From contig NZ_JOFV01000005.1 of NCBI RefSeq assembly GCF_000718325.1, positions 62,001-126,000 of the forward strand: a stretch of DNA of 64,000 nucleotides. Direction: 5' to 3'. The position numbers and the translations under genes were made by a program. Below the pieces are notes generated by a model. That model did no database searches. It was not told the origin of the DNA and saw only the letters and a program-made list of their open reading frames with translations. Numbering within the stretch: position 1 is the stretch's first letter; each line of letters starts with the position of its first letter. Origin of the DNA: Oerskovia turbata. GTDB lineage: Bacteria; Actinomycetota; Actinomycetes; Actinomycetales; Cellulomonadaceae. Shown one piece after another: positions 8,130 to 15,919 of the stretch.

Positions 8130-10319
8130 ATGCTCGCGCTCCTGGGACGGGTCATGGCCCGGCACCGCATCATCGTGCTCGTCGTGTGGGGAGTGGTCGC
8201 GCTGGTCGGCGCGGTGGTCGGTGGCGGGGTCTTCGACCGCACGACCGCGGTCGACAGCCTGGCGCCCGGTGCGCCGTCGGCCCGGGCGCAGGCGCTGCTC
8301 GACGAGCTCGACCCGCAGGGCGAGACCCTCACGGCGTTCGTCGGCGGGGTCGACTTCTTCACGCCCTCGCTCGTCGAGAGCGGGACCCGCGTGATGCACG
8401 AGGTCCGAGAGATCCCGGGCGTGCTGGAGGTCTCGGACGCCTTCACGTCAGGTGGCCTGATCTCGGACGACGGCCTCGGTTCGCTCGTCCTGGTCGAGCT
8501 GGACCACGACCTCACGGACGAGCAGGCGCTCGTCGTCGGTGACCGTGTGGCGGCTGCTCTCCGGACCATCGACGCACCCGAGGTGGTCGTGGGCGGGGAG
8601 CTCATGGCCGAGCGGACGTTCGCCGACATCGCGACGGCCGACGCCGTGGTGGGGGAGTCGGTCGCCCTCGTGGTGCTGTGCGTCGTCCTGGTGCTCGTGC
8701 TGGGCGGCCTGCGGGCCGGTCTGGCGCCGATCGTCGCCGCGCTCGCGTCGATCGCGGCCTCGCTCCTCGGGCTGAGCGCGCTCGCGGGCGCGGTGCCCGT
8801 GAGCGAGTTCGCGGTCAACGTCGTGACGCTCCTGGGCCTCGGCCTGGCCGTCGACTACAGCCTTCTGGTGGTCGTGCGGTTCCGGGAGGAGCGCGAGGCG
8901 GCCCCCGAGGCGACGCTCGAGGAGCTGCTGGCCCGGACCGTGTCGACCGCGGGCCGGGCGGTCCTCGTCTCGGGGCTCGCGGTCGCGTCGGCGCTCGGTG
9001 GGCTGCTCGTCCTGGCGGACCCCCTGCTCGCGAGCATGGCGCTGGGCGGTCTGCTCGTGGTCGCGCTCACGACGCTCGCCGGGCTCACGCTCGTGCCGGC
9101 CCTGGTCGCCGTGCTGCACGCGTCGATCCCTGCCCCACGGACCCGGACCTGGGTCCGCCGCCGCACGGGGCGCGGTCCCGGTCTGCTCGCGCGGTCCGCG
9201 GCGTTCGCCCAGCGGCGCCCCGTGGCCGTCACGCTCGGGTCGACGGCGGTCCTCCTGCTCCTGAGCGCACCGCTGGCCTCGCTCGCGCTGGGGGCCTCGG
9301 ACGCGCGGTCCCTGCCGCCGGGGACGCCCGAGCGGGTCGCGCAGGAGAGGATCGAGCAGGACTTCGAGGTCCTGGGCGTCCAACCGGTCGAGCTCGTGCT
9401 GGGGGCGTCCGTCGAGGACCCCGAGGTCCAGTCGTTCCTCGACGCGGTCTACGCGCTGCCCGGTGTCGAGGACGTCGAGCACCTCACCGGTTTCCCGCCC
9501 GACGTGACGGTCGCCGAGGCCACCCCGGCGGGCACGGCGACGGGTGAGGCGGCGCAGGCCCTGGTCCGGGACGTCCGGGCGATGGATGTCCCGTTCTCGG
9601 TGCAGGTCGCGGGCCCCGCGGCCGAGCTGGTCGACGCGACGCAGCAGTCGCGCGACCGGCTGCCCTGGGCGTTCGCCGTGGTCGTGCTGCCCGCGATGCT
9701 CCTGCTGGGCTGGCTCACCCGGTCGGTCGTGGTGCCGCTCAAGGCGCTGTTCCTGAACCTGCTCGCCCTGACCGCGTCGTTGGGCGTGCTGGTCGCGGTC
9801 TTCCAGTGGGGCTGGGGTGCGCGGCTGCTGGGCTTCGAACCGACGGGCACGATCGACGCCACGAGTCCGGCGCTGCTGTTCGTCTTCCTGTTCGGCCTGT
9901 CGATGGACTACGAGGTGTTCCTCCTCGCGCGCATCGGGGAGGAGTGGCGCCGTCGGACGGCGGACGACCGCGGTGCGAACGACCGGGCGGTCCTCGCGGG
10001 CGTCGTGGCGTCCGGTCCCGTGATCACGGTCGCGGCGGTGTCTATCGGGATCGTGTTCGCGGGCTTCGCGCTGGGCGACCTCGTGGCCATGAAGGAGATC
10101 GGGGTGGGGATGGCGGTCGCGGTCCTGCTCGACGTCACGATCGTCCGTGGCCTGCTGCTGCCTGCCTCGATGTCGCTCCTGGGTCGCTGGAACTGGTGGT
10201 TCCCGGGTGGGCGACCGCGCCCTGGCCCTCGCGTCGGGCCGGGCGGGGTGCGCGGCGAGGAGTCCTCGCCGCGCACCCTCGTGGGCAGCGGGGCGTCAGC
10301 AGGCGCCGGCCGGGGCTGA
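8130..10319 (+). CDS. MMPL-family RND-type transporter
   Basis: A 729-residue transporter of the MMPL family, which in actinobacteria moves lipids or hydrophobic compounds with the proton gradient. Twelve membrane helices are arranged as 1+5, an extracytoplasmic loop, and 1+5. The paired sequences GLGLAVDYSLLVVVRFREE (about residues 240-260) and FGLSMDYEVFLLARIGEEW (about 590-610) are the duplicated Gly-Asp-Tyr helices that carry protons. ATG 8130 is preceded by GAGAGGA at good spacing, which rejects the longer upstream frame running through the hairpin. The gene ends inside the convergent galTK gene, overlapping its last 24 nt. The substrate is unknown. Confidence 0.9.
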   Translation: MLALLGRVMARHRIIVLVVWGVVALVGAVVGGGVFDRTTAVDSLAPGAPSARAQALLDELDPQGETLTAFVGGVDFFTPSLVESGTRVMHEVREIPGVLEVSDAFTSGGLISDDGLGSLVLVELDHDLTDEQALVVGDRVAAALRTIDAPEVVVGGELMAERTFADIATADAVVGESVALVVLCVVLVLVLGGLRAGLAPIVAALASIAASLLGLSALAGAVPVSEFAVNVVTLLGLGLAVDYSLLVVVRFREEREAAPEATLEELLARTVSTAGRAVLVSGLAVASALGGLLVLADPLLASMALGGLLVVALTTLAGLTLVPALVAVLHASIPAPRTRTWVRRRTGRGPGLLARSAAFAQRRPVAVTLGSTAVLLLLSAPLASLALGASDARSLPPGTPERVAQERIEQDFEVLGVQPVELVLGASVEDPEVQSFLDAVYALPGVEDVEHLTGFPPDVTVAEATPAGTATGEAAQALVRDVRAMDVPFSVQVAGPAAELVDATQQSRDRLPWAFAVVVLPAMLLLGWLTRSVVVPLKALFLNLLALTASLGVLVAVFQWGWGARLLGFEPTGTIDATSPALLFVFLFGLSMDYEVFLLARIGEEWRRRTADDRGANDRAVLAGVVASGPVITVAAVSIGIVFAGFALGDLVAMKEIGVGMAVAVLLDVTIVRGLLLPASMSLLGRWNWWFPGGRPRPGPRVGPGGVRGEESSPRTLVGSGASAGAGRG

Positions 10320-12779
10320 CGGCACGGCCAGCAGGAACCCGGGTGCGCCGAGCCCTGCCCGGGCGAAGGCTGCGGTCACGGCGTCCGCGACGGCTTCGGC
10401 GCGGTCGGCCGGGACGAGCGCGATGGCCGACCCGCCGAACCCGCCGCCCGTCATGCGGGCTCCCAGGGCACCGGCGTCGCGCGCGGCCTCGACTGCGACG
10501 TCGAGCTCGGTCGCGGAGACCTCGTAGTCGTCGCGCAGGGACGCGTGGGACGCGTCGAGCAGCGGCCCGACGTCGGAGGCTCGCCCTGCGCGCAGCAGCG
10601 ACACCAGGTCCTGGGTCCGGGCGATCTCGGTCACCACGTGCCGGACGCGGCGGCGCGAGACGTCGTCGGGCAGGCGGTCGAGCGCTGCACCGAGGGCCTC
10701 GGCGAACGCAGCGTCGCCCTCCGCGGCGGCGATGACCGTGTCTGCGAGCTCGCGGAGGTTCGCGAGGCCCAGCGTCGTGGCGGCCGCCTCGCACGTCGCT
10801 CGTCGCTGTGCGTACTGGCCGTCGACCAGCGCGTGCTCGGCACGGGTGTCGATCACGAGCAGCGCGAGCCCCTCGGCCGCGAGGTCGAACGGGATCTGTT
10901 CGACGGCGCGGGCCGGGTCGAGCCCCGGGCGGCAGTCGAGGAGCAGAGCGTGACCCGGTGCGCAGCGCAACGAGGCCGACTGGTCCATGCCGCCCGTCGG
11001 TGCGCCCGCGATCTCGTTCTCGGCGCGGATCGCGGCGGCCGCCAGGGCCGCGCGTCCGGCGTCGGTGGCCGCGAGGCCCAGGCCTGCGACGTCGTCGATA
11101 CCCACCGCGACCGAGCACTCGAGCGCGGCCGACGACGACAGGCCCGCACCGTAGGGCACGCACGAGTCGATCACGGCGTCGAAGCCGCGCACCTGCGCCG
11201 CCGACCCGCCCGTCGCCTGGAGGTGCTGCCCGAGGGCCCACGCGACCCCGGCCACGTACGCGGCCCAGCCGGTCACGGCTCCCGGCGCGACGTCCTCGAG
11301 CCGCCCGGTCCACGCAGCACCGGGCTCCTGGGTCGAGGCGAGGCGCACGACCGAGTCGGTCCGGGGGCGCAGCGCGACGTACGTGCGGTGGGGGAGCGCT
11401 ATGGGCAGGCACAGCCCGGCGTTGTAGTCGGTGTGCTCGCCGATGATGTTGACGCGCCCGGGTGCCGCGTAGACGCGGACGTCCTCTGCGTCGTCGGCCG
11501 AGAAGACCTCCGCGAAGGCCTGTCGGACGCGGTCCGCACCGACGTCGTCGGGCCAGGACTCGACCCACTGCGCGGCCGGGGCCGGGGCGAGGGCCTGCAG
11601 GCGCGCGGCGATCCGCTCGGGCGTGGTGTCGCTGACCCATGCGCCCATGCCGGACTCGGATCCAGCGAGGTACTTGAGCTTGCCCGGCGCGCGCAGGACC
11701 GAGAAGACCTGCAGGTGCAGGCGCGACAGGTCGCGTCCCTCGCGCACCGGGGCCTGGTGCCAGGCCGCGATGTAGGGCAGGGCGACGGGCGCGCCACCCG
11801 GCCCCTCGAAGAACAGGTCGAGGCGACGCAGGAGCTCGAGGTAGGCGACCGCGAGGTCGTCGCGCTCGGCGCCCGAGAGCGCGGGCAGGTCGGGCACGTC
11901 GCGGCGCGGCGCGAGGTGCACCTCGACGGGCCAGCGGGCCGCGAACGGGACGTAGGCGACCCAGTGCTCGGTCTCCAGGACGATGCGGCGGCCGTCGGCG
12001 AGCTCGGCGTCGAGGACGTCGCGCAGCAGGTTGCCGCCCGTGCGTTCGTGGTGCGCGCGGGCCTGGGCGAGCATCGCGCGGGTCGTGGGCGTGAGGTACG
12101 GGTAGCCGTAGATCTGGCCGTGCGGGTGGTGGAGCGTGACCCCGATCTCCTGGCCGCGGTTCTCGAAGCAGAAGACCTGCTCGACGCCCGGCTCACGCCC
12201 GAGCGCCTCGGTGCGGTCGGCCCAGGCGTCGATGACGGTGCGCACGCGCTGCGGGGGCAGCGCGCCGAACGAGGAGGTGTGGTCGCTCGAGAAGACGATG
12301 ACCTCGCAGCGGCCCGACGCCGGCGCGCGGGTCTCGAGCGTGCCCTCGCCACCGAAGAAGCCGTCCGGCGCACCTGTGCCGTCGGAGACGCCTGGCACGA
12401 ACTGCAGCGACGGGAAGCGGTTCTCGAAGACCACGACGTCGTAGTCGGTGTCGGGGATCTCGCCGTCCGAGTAGGCAGCGCCGGGGCGGGCGGGGCACAG
12501 CGGGCACGAGTCCGCCGCGGGCAGGAACGTGCGGTTCATGCGGTGCGCGGCCATCGGGATCCAGTCGCCCGAGAGCGGGTCGAGGCGCATCTCGGGGCCG
12601 GTGTACGGGTGCTCGTGCCCGTCGGGTCCGGTCACGGGGGCGAAACGGTCGCCCAGCGGGCGGGGGTCGTCGAGCCGTCGCGTGAGCTCGCCCGAGACGT
12701 ACGCGGGGGAGTCGTCGAAGTAGACGAGCTCGCGGCCGTCGGCCAGACGGGTCAGGGTGCGGCGCAGGTGCTGGTTCAT
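10296..12779 (-). CDS. galTK: GalT-GalK fusion: galactose-1-phosphate uridylyltransferase / galactokinase
   Basis: One 827-residue frame encodes two Leloir enzymes. Residues 1 to about 395 are GalT: zinc pair CPLC near 88-91 and catalytic HHPHGQIYGYPY near 217-228, which carries the uridylylated histidine. Residues about 405-827 are GalK: PGRVNIIGEHTDYN near 438-452, GAGLSSSAALE near 543, and MTGGGFGGSA near the end. The two steps, galactose to Gal-1-P and Gal-1-P to UDP-Gal, would be made on one chain. No stop and no ATG, GTG or TTG suitable for a separate GalK lies in the junction (about 11,520-11,590), where valines use GTC. The start overlaps the regulator stop as ATGA. GalE is not nearby. 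Confidence 0.93.
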   Translation of the reverse strand: MNQHLRRTLTRLADGRELVYFDDSPAYVSGELTRRLDDPRPLGDRFAPVTGPDGHEHPYTGPEMRLDPLSGDWIPMAAHRMNRTFLPAADSCPLCPARPGAAYSDGEIPDTDYDVVVFENRFPSLQFVPGVSDGTGAPDGFFGGEGTLETRAPASGRCEVIVFSSDHTSSFGALPPQRVRTVIDAWADRTEALGREPGVEQVFCFENRGQEIGVTLHHPHGQIYGYPYLTPTTRAMLAQARAHHERTGGNLLRDVLDAELADGRRIVLETEHWVAYVPFAARWPVEVHLAPRRDVPDLPALSGAERDDLAVAYLELLRRLDLFFEGPGGAPVALPYIAAWHQAPVREGRDLSRLHLQVFSVLRAPGKLKYLAGSESGMGAWVSDTTPERIAARLQALAPAPAAQWVESWPDDVGADRVRQAFAEVFSADDAEDVRVYAAPGRVNIIGEHTDYNAGLCLPIALPHRTYVALRPRTDSVVRLASTQEPGAAWTGRLEDVAPGAVTGWAAYVAGVAWALGQHLQATGGSAAQVRGFDAVIDSCVPYGAGLSSSAALECSVAVGIDDVAGLGLAATDAGRAALAAAAIRAENEIAGAPTGGMDQSASLRCAPGHALLLDCRPGLDPARAVEQIPFDLAAEGLALLVIDTRAEHALVDGQYAQRRATCEAAATTLGLANLRELADTVIAAAEGDAAFAEALGAALDRLPDDVSRRRVRHVVTEIARTQDLVSLLRAGRASDVGPLLDASHASLRDDYEVSATELDVAVEAARDAGALGARMTGGGFGGSAIALVPADRAEAVADAVTAAFARAGLGAPGFLLAVPSAPAGAC

Positions 12780-13630
12780 CGGGAGGTACGACCGTCCTGG
12801 GATGCGGGGGTGGGTGGGGTCTGGGCGGGCCGGGTCGGGCGAGGGGTCTCGTCGTGCGTGGCGACCACGACCTGTCCGACGACGTCGCGCACCGCCTCCT
12901 GGTCGGGCGCCGGGAGGGCGTCGTCGGTCACGAGGACGTCGACCTGGTCGAGCCGGGCGAAGACGCTCAGGCCCGTGGTGCTCCACTTGGAGTGGTCGGC
13001 CAGGACGACCGTCCGGCCGGCGATCGCGACGAGGGCGCGGTTGGTCGCGGCCTCGTCCAGGTTCGGCGTCGTCAGCCCGGCCTCGACGCTCACGCCGTGC
13101 GCGCCCAGGAAGGTCTGGTCGACGCGCAGGCTCGCGAGCGCGGCCTCGGTGAGGGGCCCGACCAGGGCGTCCGACGGCGTCCGGGAGCCTCCGGTGAGGA
13201 CGGTCTCGAGCCGGGGGTCGCCCGTGCGGTGCAGGGCCTCGGCGACCGGGAGCGAGTTCGTCACGACGGTCAGCGGCCGCAGGGCGGCGTCCGCCGCGAT
13301 CTCCACGGCGAGGAGGTGCGTCGTGGTGCCGGCGGACAGGGCGATCGAGGACCCGGGGGAGACGAGGCGCGCGGCGGTACGCGCGATCGCTCGTTTCTCG
13401 TCGAGCGCGAGCGTGCTCTTGGCCTCGAACCCCGGCTCGTGCGACGTGGCCTGCGGCGAGACCGCGCCGCCGTGGACCTTGCGGAGCAGCCCCTGGTCGG
13501 CGAGCTCGAGCAGGTCCCGGCGGACCGTCATGTCGGAGACGCCGAGCTCCTGGGTGAGGTCGGCGATCCGGACGGCGCCGTGGTCGCGGAGGCCCGCGAG
13601 GATGCGTTCGTGGCGCTGGGAGGCGAGCAT
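12776..13630 (-). CDS. DeoR-family repressor of the galTK operon
   Basis: A 284-residue sugar-responsive DeoR/GlpR-type regulator. The N-terminal winged helix reads RHERILAGLRDHGAVRIADLTQELGVSDMTVRRDLLELADQGLLRKVHGGAV, the DeoR signature. The C-terminal sensor resembles a sugar isomerase fold (SIALSAGTTTHLLA, then FLGAHGVSVEAGLTTPNLDEAATNRAL), which in this family binds sugar phosphates. It is the first gene of a two-gene operon; its TGA overlaps the galTK ATG by 4 nt, so translation is coupled. Gal-1-P or Tag-6-P is a reasonable inducer but is inferred. An in-frame ATG at 13648 would add six residues. Confidence 0.88.
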   Translation of the reverse strand: MLASQRHERILAGLRDHGAVRIADLTQELGVSDMTVRRDLLELADQGLLRKVHGGAVSPQATSHEPGFEAKSTLALDEKRAIARTAARLVSPGSSIALSAGTTTHLLAVEIAADAALRPLTVVTNSLPVAEALHRTGDPRLETVLTGGSRTPSDALVGPLTEAALASLRVDQTFLGAHGVSVEAGLTTPNLDEAATNRALVAIAGRTVVLADHSKWSTTGLSVFARLDQVDVLVTDDALPAPDQEAVRDVVGQVVVATHDETPRPTRPAQTPPTPASQDGRTSR

Positions 13631-13643
13631 GCAGCCATGGTGA

Positions 13644-13676
13644 CACATTCAAACAGAAACGAACAACATTGAACAT
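13644..13676 (-). promoter_or_regulatory. AT-rich control region upstream of the DeoR-galTK operon
   Basis: A 33-bp AT-rich patch in otherwise GC-rich DNA holds repeated ACATT(C/G)AA units at 13644 and 13666, separated by A-rich DNA. Such repeats are typical of DeoR-family operators, so autoregulation is likely. The exact promoter boxes are not clear. Confidence 0.45.
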
Positions 13677-13690
13677 GAGGGGTGTGGCGG

Positions 13691-13722
13691 CCCGGATACC
13701 CGGATGCCCGGATGCCCGGGTG
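13691..13722. repeat. Four tandem 8-bp repeats
   Basis: CCCGGATA, CCCGGATG, CCCGGATG and CCCGGGTG are contiguous, lying between the galactose operon and the efflux operon. The function is unknown; it may be a slippage-prone microsatellite. Confidence 0.85.
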
Positions 13723-13726
13723 CTGG

Positions 13727-13749
13727 CGGGCGTGGGCCGCCCACGCCCG
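13727..13749. terminator. Short GC-only hairpin
   Basis: Ten-bp perfect arms (13727-13736 and 13740-13749) with a 3-nt loop. It lies downstream of the stronger 13765-13799 hairpin for minus-strand transcription and may be a second stop. Confidence 0.4.
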
Positions 13750-13764
13750 GCGCCCGCAGCCGAC

Positions 13765-13799
13765 GACGGCCGGTCACCCGCACGGGGTGACCGGCCGTC
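13765..13799 (-). terminator. Terminator of the first efflux operon
   Basis: Fifteen-bp perfect arms, 13765-13779 and 13785-13799, with a 5-nt loop, 18 nt beyond the permease stop on the minus strand. There is no clear T-run. Confidence 0.7.
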
Positions 13800-13817
13800 A
13801 GGTGGCGCTTCGTCAGG

Positions 13818-15107
13818 TCAGATGCCCCCGCGCAGCGCGGCGATCGGCTCGATCGCCGCTGCCTTGAGCGCGGGATAGGTCCCCGCGAGCAGGCCGATCA
13901 CGCCTCCCAGGAAGGCTGAACCGATCGCCATACGGATGTCGAGGATGGGGGTCCACTCCTGGGCGACCGAGACGACCACCACCGTGAACACCCCCAGCGA
14001 CGCACCGACCAGACCCCCGAGCAGCCCGATGACCACGGACTCCACGACGAACTGACCGGCGATGTCCCGCTTGGTCGCGCCGAGGGCACGACGCAGACCG
14101 ATCTCCCCGACCCGTTCCATGACCGACAGCAGCGTGACGTTCGCGATCCCGAGACCGCCCACGAGGAGGGCGATCCCGCCCAGCGCCAGGAAGATCGCGT
14201 TGATGTCCGCCTGGACGTTCTCCTGGAGCGCAGATCCGCTCACCGGCGCCTGGACCTTGAACGAGGTGGGCGCGTTGGGGTCGAGAGTGACGGGGCCCTG
14301 TTCCGCGACCAGGGAACCTGCTCCGGTCTCGATGTGGATCTGCAGCTCCTCGGGCGCGCCGACGGCGAAGTCCTGTCGCGCGGTGCCGACGGGGAGCACC
14401 ACCGCGTCGAGAAGGTCCGTCCGTCGCTTCACGTCGCCGAAGATCCCGATGACGGTGTACGCGTCCTCACCGATGAAGATCGACGGCTGGCTGTCGACGC
14501 GGTTGACACCGAGGCTCTCCGCAGCGCGCTCGCCCAGCACCACGACCCGGTCGCTGCGCGCGTCGTGCCCGCTGTCGAAGAAACGTCCGACCACGATCCG
14601 CCCCCGCACGGCGTCGACGAGACCGCCGGAGCCCGCGACGACCACGGGGCTCGCCTTCTCGGCGACCGAGGGATCGTTGACCGGGACGGCGGTGACCCGT
14701 CGGTCCTCGATGTCGACCTGTGCCACGAGCCCGGCGGCGACGACCCCGTTGACCTGGGCCACACGGTCCGCGCCGTCCCACGGGATGCGCCCCTTGGGGC
14801 GCGCCTCGTCCCCGGTGCCGGCCTTCGCCGGGGTGATGACGACCTGGGTCGCGGCGACGGCGTCGAACTGGCGGCTGATCTGGCCCGCGGCGGTCTGTGC
14901 GAGCCCGACCGTGATCACGACCGACGCGATGCCGAGGACCGTGCCGAGGATCGTCAGGACCAGACGCCCGGGGCGGGCGCCGATCCCGTGCGCGGCCTCG
15001 GCGAAGAGGTCGCGGGCGTTGAACCGGTCACGAGCCCGGCTACGGTGGATCCGCTCCTTCGTCGCCCGCCTCGGTAGACGCGCAGCCAACGCGTCGAACG
15101 CCCTCAT
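13818..15107 (-). CDS. MacB/FtsX-type ABC transporter permease
   Basis: A 429-residue permease of the MacB family: one N-terminal helix (LVLTILGTVLGIASVVITVGL, about 46-66), a large extracytoplasmic domain of about 220 residues, and three C-terminal helices forming the FtsX domain (IFLALGGIALLVGGLGIANV; VVESVVIGLLGGLVGASLG; GGVIGLLAGTYPALKAA). The cytoplasmic loop VMERVGEIGLRRALGATKRDI is the characteristic coupling sequence. It works with the ATPase encoded immediately upstream, whose stop overlaps this ATG as ATGA. Such transporters push substrates such as peptides or antibiotics from the outer face of the membrane instead of pumping through it. It is the last gene of a four-gene operon. 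Confidence 0.9.
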   Translation of the reverse strand: MRAFDALAARLPRRATKERIHRSRARDRFNARDLFAEAAHGIGARPGRLVLTILGTVLGIASVVITVGLAQTAAGQISRQFDAVAATQVVITPAKAGTGDEARPKGRIPWDGADRVAQVNGVVAAGLVAQVDIEDRRVTAVPVNDPSVAEKASPVVVAGSGGLVDAVRGRIVVGRFFDSGHDARSDRVVVLGERAAESLGVNRVDSQPSIFIGEDAYTVIGIFGDVKRRTDLLDAVVLPVGTARQDFAVGAPEELQIHIETGAGSLVAEQGPVTLDPNAPTSFKVQAPVSGSALQENVQADINAIFLALGGIALLVGGLGIANVTLLSVMERVGEIGLRRALGATKRDIAGQFVVESVVIGLLGGLVGASLGVFTVVVVSVAQEWTPILDIRMAIGSAFLGGVIGLLAGTYPALKAAAIEPIAALRGGI

Positions 15108-15919
15108 CGGTCGAGCTCCGTGAGCCGGCCGTCGGCGATACGCACCCGACGCTGCGCCCGGGCGGAGACCGCCGGGTCGTGGGTGATGACGACGAGCGTG
15201 AGCCCGTCGGCGTGCAGCTCGTCGAACAGCTCCATGATCTCGACCGAGTTGGTCGAGTCCAGGTTGCCCGTCGGCTCGTCGGCGAGGAGCAGGTGCGGGC
15301 TCGCGACCACGGCACGGGCGACCGCGACACGCTGGCGCTCGCCGCCCGAGAGCGTGGTCGGCGTGAAGTCGACCCGGTGCGACAGGTGGACCCGGTCCAG
15401 GGCCGCCCGCGCACGCTCCTGCCTCTCCCCCCGTGGCACGCCGCTGTACAGCGTCGCGAGGAGGACGTTGTCGAGCACGGTGCGGTGCGGGAGCAGGTGG
15501 AAGGACTGGAAGACGAAGCCGATCCGGCCGCCCCGCAGGGCCGAGCGCACCGACTCGGACGCGCGCCCGGTCGCCACTCCGTCCAGCAGGTAGTCCCCGG
15601 AGGTCGGGCGGTCCAGGAGCCCCAGGAGGTTCAGGAGCGTCGACTTGCCGGACCCGGACGGTCCGATGATCGACAGGTAGTCGCCCGGGTCGATCCGCAG
15701 GTTCACCGAGGTCAGGGCGTCCACGACGGGCGGACCGGGAAAGCTCCGGGTCACGTCCACGAGCTCGACGACAGCGGGAGGCGTGACTGCCGCGGTGCCT
15801 GGACCCGCGCCTTCCTCCCCGTGGCCGGGTGCCGTGAGCGCGCCCGGGGGCTCGTCGAGGACGGACGAGGGTGGACCGGCCGACCCGTTCAGGCCGAGCC
15901 AGTCGATGTCCCCGGTCAC
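15104..15919 (-). CDS. MacB/LolD-type ABC transporter ATPase
   Basis: A 271-residue ATP-binding subunit. An unconserved N-terminal extension of about 45 residues precedes the nucleotide-binding domain. Walker A is GPSGSGKST (about 85-93), the Q-loop is in FVFQSFHLLPHRTVLDNVLL, the ABC signature is LSGGERQRVAVARA, Walker B is LLLADEPTGNLD, and the H-switch is VVITHDP. These match the MacB/LolD subfamily. GTG 15919 overlaps the adaptor stop and the 3' end overlaps the permease ATG, both by 4 nt, so adaptor, ATPase and permease are translated as a unit. Confidence 0.93.
   Translation of the reverse strand: MTGDIDWLGLNGSAGPPSSVLDEPPGALTAPGHGEEGAGPGTAAVTPPAVVELVDVTRSFPGPPVVDALTSVNLRIDPGDYLSIIGPSGSGKSTLLNLLGLLDRPTSGDYLLDGVATGRASESVRSALRGGRIGFVFQSFHLLPHRTVLDNVLLATLYSGVPRGERQERARAALDRVHLSHRVDFTPTTLSGGERQRVAVARAVVASPHLLLADEPTGNLDSTNSVEIMELFDELHADGLTLVVITHDPAVSARAQRRVRIADGRLTELDR

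Noticed and set aside
4692..8399. Very long minus-strand open frame opposite the secreted-protein gene
   Set aside because: Antisense shadow of high-GC codons: Arg/Gly/Val/Asp-rich, no domains, no ribosome site; the plus frame has clear domains.
11500..11600. Separate galK start inside the fusion
   Set aside because: No ATG, GTG or TTG in frame and no ribosome site in the linker; valines use GTC.
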